Shown piece by piece: positions 34,562 through 43,737 of a stretch of DNA of 64,000 nt. Source of the DNA: Thiobacillus sp. (lineage in GTDB: Bacteria; Pseudomonadota; Gammaproteobacteria; Burkholderiales; Thiobacillaceae); assembly GCA_021166845.1 (NCBI GenBank), contig JAJPEP010000110.1:1-64000 (forward strand), written 5' to 3'. The position numbers and the translations under genes are program-made. Numbering within the stretch: position 1 is the stretch's first letter; the number at the start of each line of letters is the position of its first letter. Under the pieces are notes generated by a model. That model saw only the letters and a program-made list of their open reading frames with translations. It was not told the origin of the DNA and did no database searches.

Positions 34562-35953
34562 CTACTTGAGACGCGCGGCCTGGCTGCCCGATGCCTGCGG
34601 CACAGCGGCACGCACGGTCTTGAGTTTGCCCACGGCGAGGTTCAGGGTGTTTTCCGCCATGAAGGAGGGGCGTTCGTCCAGGCTCCAACCCTTGCGGTCG
34701 ACGATGGGTTTGAACGCGTAGCGGTAGGCCAGCTTGGCCCGCACCTTGATTCCCTTCACGCCTTCGGGCAGCTCGAACTGGTACTCGCTGGTGTCCGGCG
34801 CGAAAGGTTCGAGACCGTTGTCCAGCACCACCGTGTCGGCGGCGAAGCCGCCCACGCCCAGCATGGGCTTGCCGGTCTGCGGATTGGGTTTGGAAGCGAA
34901 GATCTTGGCGTACATCTTGCCGGGCAGACCGGCCCAGTCGTTTTCGTCGCGCGCGCCGGTCTTGGGGTTGCCCATGCCGGCGAGCGGGTGCAGCTTGCCG
35001 CTGTCGGGGCCGGCGAAGACGAGCGGTTTGCCGGTTTCGTCCCAGGCGTCGATCTTCAGGATGACATTGCGGATGGGGCCGGAGCCGGGCACCTTGTGGC
35101 CGGCGCCGACGTTCTCCACCGTGGCGCGCACCAGCAGCTTGCCGTCCGGCGTCTTGCCCAGCGCGGTCTTGAGCGAGAGCGCTTTCTTGAGCATGTCGGA
35201 ATCCCGCGCGCCGACGAAGGTGTGCGCGCGCACGCCGCTGCGCTTGGCCCCGCCGATCGCCAGCTCCTGTTTGTTCTTGTGCAGGGGCATGTGGCATTCC
35301 TGGCAAGTCTGCTTCACCTTGCCGGCGGTGAAGTAGCGGTTCCAGTCGTCGTAAGTGGAAATCGACAGGTGCTTCTCCTGGTTCAGGTGGCAGCTGGCAC
35401 ACACATTCGAGGATTTATGCAGCTGGGTTTCCACCACCGGGTGCGGCGCCTTCACGCCCTTGCGCGGGCCATAGCTCGATCCCGATTCCTGGTCGAGCGT
35501 CACGCTGTCGAAGATGCGCGTCTTGTATTTGCCTTCCGCGTCCTTCTCGATTTTGGCTTCTTTCATCGAGTGGCAGAAGTAGCAGGAAATGCCGTGGTCG
35601 GTCTTGTTCGCCATGGCGTGGCCCAGGTCGACCTCCTTGCCTGCCTTGTGGGCGTCGATGACCTGCACCGGCACGTGACAGTCGGCGCAGTCGCCCGCCT
35701 TGCCGGGAAACATGCCCTGATAGCCCAGGCCGTCTTTTTCACCCTTGGGATTGGTCGCGGTATAGAACTGGTAGACCTTGGGGTTGTCGAGGTCGTGCCC
35801 CATGGCCGAGGATTTCCATTCGTCGTAAATCCGGGTGTGGCAGGCGGCGCAGGTTTTCGGATCCTGGTCGGGGTTGGGCCGGTGGACGTCGTCCGCGGCG
35901 AGCGCCGGCGCGGCGAGGAGCCAGGCGGCGACAAGAGCGATGAAGCGTTTCAT
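34562..35953 (-). CDS. Exported pentahaem cytochrome c
   Basis: 463 residues, signal peptide MKRFIALVAAWLLAAPALA. Five CXXCH motifs are present in the first 250 residues: CAACH, CADCH, CYFCH, CASCH and CQECH, with several additional histidines that could be distal ligands. The C-terminal 220 residues have no haem site and look like a beta-rich domain (LLVRATVENVGAGHKVPGSG, FQFELPEG-like region). It resembles multihaem electron-transfer proteins of the cytochrome c554/NapC-partner type, but the exact family is unclear. ATG at 35953 has AAGGAG six bases upstream. It follows a FadL-like gene and a tiny lipoprotein gene. Confidence 0.82.
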   Translation of the reverse strand: MKRFIALVAAWLLAAPALAADDVHRPNPDQDPKTCAACHTRIYDEWKSSAMGHDLDNPKVYQFYTATNPKGEKDGLGYQGMFPGKAGDCADCHVPVQVIDAHKAGKEVDLGHAMANKTDHGISCYFCHSMKEAKIEKDAEGKYKTRIFDSVTLDQESGSSYGPRKGVKAPHPVVETQLHKSSNVCASCHLNQEKHLSISTYDDWNRYFTAGKVKQTCQECHMPLHKNKQELAIGGAKRSGVRAHTFVGARDSDMLKKALSLKTALGKTPDGKLLVRATVENVGAGHKVPGSGPIRNVILKIDAWDETGKPLVFAGPDSGKLHPLAGMGNPKTGARDENDWAGLPGKMYAKIFASKPNPQTGKPMLGVGGFAADTVVLDNGLEPFAPDTSEYQFELPEGVKGIKVRAKLAYRYAFKPIVDRKGWSLDERPSFMAENTLNLAVGKLKTVRAAVPQASGSQAARLK

Positions 35954-35999
35954 GTGCATCTCCTTACGATGATGGCCGGGCCGCGGGGCCCGGCCGGTT

Positions 36000-36143
36000 T
36001 CACAGCGGCAGGTACAGCAGGCCGCCGGGCTTGAGCTCGAAGCCGTCGACATGTCCGGCCTTCATGTGGATGTGCGCGCGAACCGGCGGGCTCATGCAGG
36101 CCGAAAGTCCGCGAGCGAGCGCGATTGCTGCCAGGTGTTTCAC
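36000..36143 (-). CDS. Tiny putative lipoprotein (47 aa)
   Basis: Short GTG-initiated gene with an excellent GAGGAG ribosome binding site six bases upstream. The product starts MKHLAAIALARGLSACMSPP, giving a short signal with a possible lipobox (LSAC), followed by a His-containing mature part (HIHMKAGHVDG) and ending LLYLPL. It lies between the FadL-like gene and the pentahaem cytochrome, all on the minus strand. No family is recognised. The strong ribosome binding site and position support a real gene. Confidence 0.5.
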   Translation of the reverse strand: MKHLAAIALARGLSACMSPPVRAHIHMKAGHVDGFELKPGGLLYLPL

Positions 36144-36153
36144 GCTCGCCTCC

Positions 36154-37305
36154 TCAGAACACGTAGGTCACGTTCAGGTTGTACTGGTTCTGATCCATCT
36201 CGATGGACTGGACGCCGTTGCTCACCTTGTTGTGGAAGGCGTGGGTGTAGGCGAAATTGCCGCGTACGCGCTTGCCCAGCTTGCGGGTCAGGCCGATGGA
36301 AGCGTGCTTCTCGACGATGGCGGTGGAGCCAAGATTGGTAGCCACATCCTCGGAACCGATCGGCGACTTGCCGTAGTTGAAGCCCGCCAGCAGCGTCATC
36401 TTGTCGTTCATGATCTTGCGTACGCCAATGGCGTAAACGGTCTGATCGTCCCAGCCGAAGTTAAACGAGGGAATGCCGGTCAGCCCGGTTACGGCGATGC
36501 GATCCATCACATCGGCAAACTGGATGCGCTTGATGTCGAATTCCACCAGCAGGGTATCGCTGGGCTTGAACGCCACGCCCAGGGAATAGCTTGCCGGCAT
36601 GTCCATGTCGAAGCTGACCGGGCCCGAAGTGGTGTTGTATTCCATGTCATTGATATCGGTCTTGCTGGTATACACCGCACCCAGCTGGACCTTGTCGTTG
36701 ACCTTGTAGACCGCGCCCAGAGTCGCGCCGAAGCCGAACTGCTGGTTTTGCGGCAGGGAGAAGCCAGCGTTGTAAAGCGCCAGGCTCTGGTAGCCGATGT
36801 TCAGCGACGCGCCCAGGGTCAGGTTTTCGTTCACCTTCAACGCAGCGCCGGGAGACAAGCGGAACACCTGCTTGGTGGTCACCATCGGCTGCGCGGGCGA
36901 ACCTGACACGATATCGGGCACGTTCACGCCCATGCCGGACACCCCGCCCATGCCCATGCCCAGATACAGCCGGTCCGTCGCCTTGAAGGTCACCGCGCCG
37001 GTGGGCATGAGGTACCAGTTGGAATCGCTCTCGTTGCCGTTGACCTTGCGCGGCGGATTCAGCAGGCCAAAGCCGAAATCCATGCGCACCTCCTCGATGC
37101 CCTTGCCCTCCTCGGCACCCACCAGATGGGCAAGTCCGGCCGGGTTGAGCAGCACGGTCAGCGCGTCACGCGGCGCGGCCACGGTGGCGCCGCCCATCGC
37201 GGCGGTCGGCGCGGATAGCGCGATCATCTGGTCGCCGTTGGTGGCGAGGGCGGCGGCGGGAACGAGGGCCGCCACGAGGGCGGCGCTTAACGGGCGGAAT
37301 TGCAT
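36154..37305 (-). CDS. FadL/OmpP1/TodX-family outer-membrane protein
   Basis: 383-residue outer-membrane barrel. Signal peptide MQFRPLSAALVAALVPAAAL is followed by the family-typical N-terminal hatch region ATNGDQMIALSAPTAAMGGA and NPAGLAHL. Many amphipathic strands follow, ending in the canonical C-terminal aromatic YNLNVTYVF. FadL proteins carry hydrophobic compounds across the outer membrane. ATG at 37305 has AGGAGA five bases upstream. It is the first gene of a run that continues with a tiny lipoprotein and a pentahaem cytochrome. Confidence 0.85.
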   Translation of the reverse strand: MQFRPLSAALVAALVPAAALATNGDQMIALSAPTAAMGGATVAAPRDALTVLLNPAGLAHLVGAEEGKGIEEVRMDFGFGLLNPPRKVNGNESDSNWYLMPTGAVTFKATDRLYLGMGMGGVSGMGVNVPDIVSGSPAQPMVTTKQVFRLSPGAALKVNENLTLGASLNIGYQSLALYNAGFSLPQNQQFGFGATLGAVYKVNDKVQLGAVYTSKTDINDMEYNTTSGPVSFDMDMPASYSLGVAFKPSDTLLVEFDIKRIQFADVMDRIAVTGLTGIPSFNFGWDDQTVYAIGVRKIMNDKMTLLAGFNYGKSPIGSEDVATNLGSTAIVEKHASIGLTRKLGKRVRGNFAYTHAFHNKVSNGVQSIEMDQNQYNLNVTYVF

Positions 37306-37377
37306 GAGGATCTCCTGTGGTTTGTGTGCCGGCTGATGCCGAGCGCGCAACTTACAGAAGGTCGATTCGCCCCGGTA

Positions 37378-37389
37378 TGATCGAAATCA
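37378..37389. promoter_or_regulatory. Possible FNR/CRP-type site upstream of the fadL-like gene
   Basis: TGATCGAAATCA is a perfect TGAT-N4-ATCA core, 73 bases upstream of the FadL-like start. It overlaps the final codon of the upstream crp-like gene, so chance occurrence is possible. It matches the core of the site before the porin (29057-29068). Confidence 0.35.
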
Positions 37390-38046
37390 GGTTTTGGGAG
37401 AAAGACTGGCGCAGGCCATCACGCTGTGTCCGAGCAGGCGCAGACGGCGCTGTTCGCGCGCCAGCGTGCCTTCCTTTTCCAGCTGAGCCAGGGTGCGATA
37501 GAGCGTCTCGGGTTCGAGCGCGAGTTCCGCCGCCCATTCCTGCAGGGTGCCGCCCAGCTCCGCCCAGCCGGAAGGACCAGTCTCGCACGCCAGGTAGTGC
37601 AACACCCGGTCGGACGCGCTTTTCAGTCGCAGACGTTCGACGCGCGAACATTGCTTGCGCAGGGACATCGCCACCGTACGGGTGAACGCCAGCGCAAACG
37701 CCGGGTCGCCCGCCATTGCCTTGCGGAAGCGTTCCGAGCTGAAAGAAACCAGCACGCTTGCGGACAGCGCGCGCGCCTCGCAGGTATAGGCCGGCTGGAA
37801 CAGGCTCGCCTCGCCGAAGAATTCCCCCGCGCGCGCGGTGAGCATGATGGCCTCGGCGCCGTTGGGCATGCAGCGCACCGCCGCCAGTTCCCCGGCACGC
37901 ACGAAATGGAAGGACTCGACGCTGTCGCCCGTGTGGAACAGCGACTGCCCTTTGGCCATCTGGGTCGTGTTTGCCGTCTCGACGAGTTCGGCGGGCAGGT
38001 GGGCAGGCAGACCGGTCCAGTTCGAAGGAGGAGATGTGTCGGACAT
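37387..38046 (-). CDS. Crp/Fnr-family transcriptional regulator (copy 2)
   Basis: 219 residues, same length as the regulator at 31010-31669 and strongly similar in the effector domain (GELAAVR, EAIMLTARAGEFFGEASLF, TCEARAL) and in the recognition region (ALEPETLYRTLAQLEKEG). FNR-type N-terminal iron-sulfur cysteines are lacking. ATG at 38046 is chosen so that it begins MSDTSPPSNW like a compact family member; an upstream extension to 38250 runs through repeat sequence. It lies upstream of the FadL-cytochrome genes and may control them. Confidence 0.87.
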   Translation of the reverse strand: MSDTSPPSNWTGLPAHLPAELVETANTTQMAKGQSLFHTGDSVESFHFVRAGELAAVRCMPNGAEAIMLTARAGEFFGEASLFQPAYTCEARALSASVLVSFSSERFRKAMAGDPAFALAFTRTVAMSLRKQCSRVERLRLKSASDRVLHYLACETGPSGWAELGGTLQEWAAELALEPETLYRTLAQLEKEGTLAREQRRLRLLGHSVMACASLSPKT

Positions 38047-38110
38047 GCAAGTTATGCGGAGTGGATATATAGGGGCGATTGTACGTCGCCGTATAGGTTG
38101 AAACCGCTTG

Positions 38111-38126
38111 AGGCGCAGAGGCGCAG
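38111..38126. repeat. Short tandem repeat in the crp to response-regulator spacer
   Basis: AGGCGCAG occurs twice in tandem (38111-38118, 38119-38126) in the 205-bp spacer 38047-38251. This GCAGAGGCGCAGAGG-like sequence is a common intergenic motif in bacteria. No gene is evident in this spacer; the response-regulator gene ends at its right border. Confidence 0.4.
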
Positions 38127-38251
38127 AGGAAAAACAACACCTTGCATGGTCGGTGCGTCCACCCGATGGGTGAAGGCTGGTTGACCGACAACCCATTGAT
38201 TCCCTGCCGTTCTCCGTACCTCCGTGGAGGGGTTTTAGCGTTAGGTTCAAT

Positions 38252-39576
<1,325 letters not shown>

Positions 39577-39580
<4 letters not shown>

Positions 39581-41025
39581 GATTCTTTCTGCAAGGGCAG
39601 GGTGACGGCGAAACGGGTTTCGCCGGGTTCGCTTTCCACCACGATGCCGCCGTTCAACTGGCGCGCGATCTGGTAGGTGACCCACAGGCCCAGACCATGG
39701 CCGTTGCGGCTCAAACGCGAAAAAGGTTCGAACAGGTAGGCCATGTCTTCATCCTCGATGTGGGTTCCATCGTTTTTCACCACCAGGGTGAAGCTGCGGC
39801 TGTCACGGTAAACCTGGCACTCGACCCGAGTGTTCGCGGCACGGATGGCATTGAGCAACAGATTGAGGAGAATTTGCCGCACCAGGGTGGACGGTAGCGG
39901 CAAGTCTTCTGCAATGTCGTTTTCCCATGTCAGTTCAAGCCCCTTTTCAGCCGCTTCCGCAGCCACCAGGGTGCGCGTGTCCTCGATGTCGCGGCGCGAC
40001 AGCGGGTGGTTCTCCACCTTGGTTTCCACCAGCAGGGCGGCGACCGTATCCTTGATCTGGGTCAGGCCGCGCTCCAGCAAAGCCAGCGTTTTCAGCGTGA
40101 GCGGGTCGTCCGATCCGTGCCGTTTGAAGGTGCTGATGGCGTTGAGCATGCCGCCCAGGGGGTTGTTGATCTCGTGGGCGATGCCGGCGGAAAGCCGCCC
40201 CACCGCCGCCAGCCGCTCGCTTGCCATGATCTCCTGTTCCAACTGTTCCTTTTCCTTGAGTTCGTTCAGCATGCGCTTGAAGGACGCCCCGGCTCGACCG
40301 ATTTCGTCATGCGATTCAAACAGGTCGCAATGCAGGTTTTCCGGCACGCTGGGCCCGATCTGGTCCATGCATCCTGCCAGTCGGACCAGCGGCCCAGCCA
40401 TGCGATGGCCCCAGTACCAGGCGACGGGAAGCAGCACCGCCAAGGCCAGCAGAGTCATCAGAGCGGCGCGCTGGGCGATGCCGACGAAGCGGGGGATGAA
40501 CAGACTCTTGGAAAAACCCATCACCAGGGTTCCCAGGCGTGTCCCTTCGGAAGTGATGGGAATGGTGACGAACAGCCTGCTGGAATCGGGTGGGTCAACG
40601 ACGCTGGGCTTCACATCGTTCCGGTCCGTCGCCAGATCGCTGATCGCGGCATATTCAGGATCAAGCCGCCCCGGATCGGACAGCATGGGGTACTGGGTGG
40701 GGCGGGTGGAAACATATACCTGGCCCCGGGTGTCCAGCACCAGGATGGTTTCCGCAATCCGGGTCTGGTCCTGGCTTCCCCCCTGGAAGGGCGAATTGAT
40801 GATTTCATACGCGCGCCAGACATCGTCATGGGTGATGGGGCCGACCAGGGTGTTGGCCAGTACCCGGCCCATGCTTTCGGCGTGACGCAGCAGGTCGTTG
40901 CGGGTTTCGTCATAGACCCGGAACAGGATGGAAGCCGTCACCAGAATGGCCGTGATGCTGGCGAGCATGAGCACCCGCAGGGGAATCTTGTAGCGCAGGC
41001 TGAGGTCGCGCAGGAAATGTTTCAT
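39577..41025 (-). CDS. Membrane sensor histidine kinase (AioS/ArxS-like)
   Basis: 482 residues. A membrane helix (about 15-36) and a second one around residues 187-206 flank a periplasmic domain of roughly 150 residues. A HAMP-like region, a helical stretch and a kinase core follow, with the H-box GIAHEINNPLGGML (His about 284), and an ATPase domain with LLLNAIRAAN and GHGLGLWVTYQIARQL. It overlaps the upstream binding-protein gene and the downstream regulator by four bases each, a three-component arrangement. Confidence 0.92.
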
Positions 41026-41882
41026 GGTCGGTTTGCCACGTCCTTAACCATGCGCGCGATGCCATCGAACAGCTTGCGCTCGCCCGGCGTGAAGCCGTCC
41101 AGATTGAGCTGGCGCAGTAATTTCCTTCCCTCATCGTTACCGCGCATATCAATCAGGGCTTGCCGCAGCGCCGCGAAATCGCCACCGGAAAGGGTGGCAC
41201 GGGCGACAAAGGGCGGAAAACCGAACTCGGGCGAGTGCGCCACGACCCGGGTTCTGGCCGTGAGTTGCGGATGGGAACGTTGCAGGGTTTCCCATACATA
41301 ACCGTCCACTGCGCCGCCCTGGGCCAGTTCGACGGCGACTGCGTCCACTACCTTGCGATGCGACCAGGTGTAGAACGTGCGCGAAAAGAAGGTCTCGGAA
41401 CGCTCCCTGAGCTGCGCCAGCGCAAACTGGGTATAGAGAAAACCGGAATTGGAATCAGGGTCGGAATAGGCGAAGACCTTGCCGCGCAGGTCGAGCAGGG
41501 ACTTGGTGGCCGTGTCGCCGGCAGGAACGATGAGATAGGAGCGGTACAGAGGCTTGCCATGGAACAGCGGCACGGCCAGAAGCCTGAGTCGCCGTTCGTG
41601 ACGCACGAACGGCGAACCGCACAGCCATGCCGCGTCGAGCTGGTCCTGGCTGAGCAGATCGACAATTTCGCGGTAGCTGCCGCGCTGCACGAAAACCACC
41701 GGCCGTTGCAGACGCTCGGTCAGGTAAACGCGCCAGGCCTCCAGGAAAGTGGACTGGTCGTCGAGAAAAACGGGGGTCAGGCCAATGCGCAGTGTAGGCC
41801 CCTCGCCGGCAAGCGCTGCCGCGAATGCGTGGGGGGCAAGCCCGCACAGGGCCAATGTTGCGCAAAACCGCCTTCTCGACAC
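41022..41882 (-). CDS. PhnD/AioX-type periplasmic substrate-binding sensor protein
   Basis: 286 residues. An N-terminal export signal with a twin-arginine-like SRRRFCATLALCG leads into a phosphate/phosphonate-binding-protein fold (LRIGLTPVFLDDQSTFLEAW, RGSYREIVDLLSQDQLDAAW, GSPFVRHER, FAYSDPDSNSGFLY). No ABC transporter genes are adjacent; instead it is fused in operon with a histidine kinase and a sigma-54 activator, as AioX is with AioSR in arsenite sensing. It probably binds an oxyanion and signals through the kinase. Confidence 0.88.
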   Translation of the reverse strand: MSRRRFCATLALCGLAPHAFAAALAGEGPTLRIGLTPVFLDDQSTFLEAWRVYLTERLQRPVVFVQRGSYREIVDLLSQDQLDAAWLCGSPFVRHERRLRLLAVPLFHGKPLYRSYLIVPAGDTATKSLLDLRGKVFAYSDPDSNSGFLYTQFALAQLRERSETFFSRTFYTWSHRKVVDAVAVELAQGGAVDGYVWETLQRSHPQLTARTRVVAHSPEFGFPPFVARATLSGGDFAALRQALIDMRGNDEGRKLLRQLNLDGFTPGERKLFDGIARMVKDVANRP

Positions 41883-41922
41883 GTTTCATCCTCCGTCTGG
41901 ATTGGCTGCTTGTTGCCGATGT

Positions 41923-41969
41923 TTACCAAATGGTAATACCGGAATTCATGATTTGTAACCATCAGGTAA
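41923..41969. promoter_or_regulatory. Tandem palindromic activator sites (candidate UAS)
   Basis: TTACCAAATGGTAA (41923-41936) has perfect TTACC/GGTAA arms. TAACCATCAGGTAA (41956-41969) is the same pattern with one arm mismatch. Centres are 33 bp apart, about three helical turns, and lie 55-110 bp upstream of the sigma-54 promoter, as expected for dimers of an NtrC-type activator. Confidence 0.65.
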
Positions 41970-42022
41970 CGACGTTCGCGCTCCCTATGAAAAATATATC
42001 AATTAAACAATGGGTTGTGTTC

Positions 42023-42038
42023 TGGCATAGATGCTGCT
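42023..42038 (+). promoter_or_regulatory. Sigma-54 (-24/-12) promoter of the molybdoenzyme operon
   Basis: TGGCATAGATGCTGCT matches the sigma-54 consensus (TGGCAC-N5-TTGCW) with the invariant GG and GC separated by 10 bp. It points toward the FeS gene starting at 42144. The divergently encoded regulator carries the GAFTGA sigma-54 loop, which fits. Confidence 0.72.
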
Positions 42039-42143
42039 TTCTAGATAAGCAACCCGAACATGAACAGGGTTATGGCTGCCCGCCGACAGGGATGCGTGCA
42101 TCGAGGCGGGCCGGAAACGGAATCTAGGAGGAGACCAACAAAC

Positions 42144-42851
42144 ATGAGCGAAACGCGCTTGTCTTCCAGCGAAACCCATGGCGTGCCCGGTAAAAAAAGG
42201 TACGCCATGGTGATCGACCTGCGCCGCTGCATCGGCTGCGATGCCTGCATGGTCGCGTGCAAGGCCGAATTCGACGTGCCACTCGGGGTTTTCAGAACCT
42301 GGGTGCCCTACAGGGTCGTGGGCACTTACCCCAATGTGCGCAAGCATTTCATGCCGCGCCTGTGCAACCACTGCGAAGACCCGCCCTGCGTGCGTGCCTG
42401 TCCGGTAGGCGCCACGTATGTCGTGGAAGACGGCGGCTTCGTGCTCCAGCGCTATGAACGCTGCATCGGCTGCAAGGCCTGCATGGCGTCCTGCCCCTAC
42501 AACGCCCGCTTCATGCTGCCCAAGAGCCGCACCTACACCGACATCACCAGCGTGGTGGACAAATGCACCTTCTGCCACCACCGGGTAACCCAGGGGCTCA
42601 CACCGGCCTGCGTGCAGACCTGCATCGGCCGGGCGCGTATTTTTGGCGACCTCAACGATCCCGCGAGCGAAGTGTCGCATCTGGTGTCCACCCTGCCGAC
42701 CCAGGTGCTGCGCCCCGAGGAAGGCACCAAGCCGCATGTGTTCTACATCGGCCTGGACCGCAATCTGTCGGAGCATGGCCGCACGATTTACGACCCGCCC
42801 GAGGTGCTGGAACAGGACCGTAAGGCCTTCAACAAGAACCATCAGGGATAG
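42144..42851 (+). CDS. Molybdoenzyme electron-transfer subunit, four [4Fe-4S] (DmsB/NrfC type)
   Basis: 235 residues with 16 cysteines in four groups: C29/32/35/39, C74/77/82/86, C107/110/113/117 and C141/144/156/160, enough for four [4Fe-4S] clusters. It has no export signal, so it would be carried across the membrane with the Tat-targeted catalytic subunit. It transfers electrons between the molybdopterin subunit and the NrfD anchor. A strong GGAGGAG lies about 10 bases upstream of ATG. It is first gene of the operon (B-C-A order), 106 bp from the sigma-54 promoter. Confidence 0.92.
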   Translation: MSETRLSSSETHGVPGKKRYAMVIDLRRCIGCDACMVACKAEFDVPLGVFRTWVPYRVVGTYPNVRKHFMPRLCNHCEDPPCVRACPVGATYVVEDGGFVLQRYERCIGCKACMASCPYNARFMLPKSRTYTDITSVVDKCTFCHHRVTQGLTPACVQTCIGRARIFGDLNDPASEVSHLVSTLPTQVLRPEEGTKPHVFYIGLDRNLSEHGRTIYDPPEVLEQDRKAFNKNHQG

Positions 42852-42860
42852 GAGCGAATC

Positions 42861-43718
42861 ATGGGTGACTTCAATATTTTCCATCACATGCCGTGGTCGA
42901 GTGCCTATTCGATCTACTTCTTCACCATCGGCATTTCGGCGGCGCTGTTCTTCATGTCCGCGCTGTCCTGGTATCGGGCGGAATTCAGGACCCTGCGTGC
43001 CAGCGCGTTCTATCTCTCGTTCGTGCTGCTGGCGGTGAGCGGTTTGCTGCTGATCGGCGACTTGTCGAAACCGGCCCGTTTCCTGAACATCCTGAATCCG
43101 GCCTACCTCAACTTCGCCTCGCCGCTGGCCTGGGGCGGTCTCAACCTGATCGCGTTCGGCGCGGTGTCGGTGGCCTATTTCTTCATGATGCGCAAGAACG
43201 ACGATGGGATGAGCCGCAAGCTGGCTGTCGTGGGTTCGCTGCTGGCCTTGGGACTGCCGATCTACACCGGCTTCGACCTTACCGTGCATCAGAACCGACC
43301 GGTATGGAACACGCCGCTGATGCCCATCCTGTTTGTCGCCCTGTCGCTGGTATCGGGTGCGGCGGTGGCGTCTTTCCTGGCAGGGGCGAACGAAAAACTG
43401 CTCGTCATGCTGCGCCGCTTCATGTTGTGGTCGGCTGCGGCAGTGGGCGTGATGCTGATCTCGATGCTCGGCACCACGGCCTACGGCGGCACCGGCGAGG
43501 AGCTGACCTTCATGTTCATGACCAGCGGCACGCTCGGCATGATTTTTATCGGCATCGGCATCCTGCTCGGCACCGCCGCGCCCATCCTGCTCCTGCTCGC
43601 GCCCTTCGGACGCCAGCAGGGCGGCGTGATGCTCGCTGCCCTGCTGCTGCTGGTGGGCGGAATGGCGTTGCGCTATTCCATCCTGGTCGGCGGCCAGATC
43701 GTGCAGACCTATTTCTGA
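42861..43718 (+). CDS. NrfD/PsrC-type quinol-interacting membrane anchor
   Basis: 285 residues with about eight membrane helices, starting MGDFNIFHHMPWSSAYSIYF. Helices are visible around FYLSFVLLAVSGLLLIGDLS, LNLIAFGAVSVAYFFMM, FVALSLVSGAAVASFLAG and ILLGTAAPILLLLAPFG. The acidic and basic residues near the first helices (GDLSKPAR) are as in NrfD proteins that exchange electrons with quinones. It sits between the FeS and catalytic subunit genes with 9 and 19 bp spacers. Confidence 0.92.
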   Translation: MGDFNIFHHMPWSSAYSIYFFTIGISAALFFMSALSWYRAEFRTLRASAFYLSFVLLAVSGLLLIGDLSKPARFLNILNPAYLNFASPLAWGGLNLIAFGAVSVAYFFMMRKNDDGMSRKLAVVGSLLALGLPIYTGFDLTVHQNRPVWNTPLMPILFVALSLVSGAAVASFLAGANEKLLVMLRRFMLWSAAAVGVMLISMLGTTAYGGTGEELTFMFMTSGTLGMIFIGIGILLGTAAPILLLLAPFGRQQGGVMLAALLLLVGGMALRYSILVGGQIVQTYF

Positions 43719-43737
43719 ATATCGGGGAGACCGGAAC

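Noticed and set aside
41022-41882. Phosphonate ABC transporter binding protein
   Set aside because: No permease or ATPase genes are adjacent and the gene overlaps a histidine kinase, so a sensor role is more likely.
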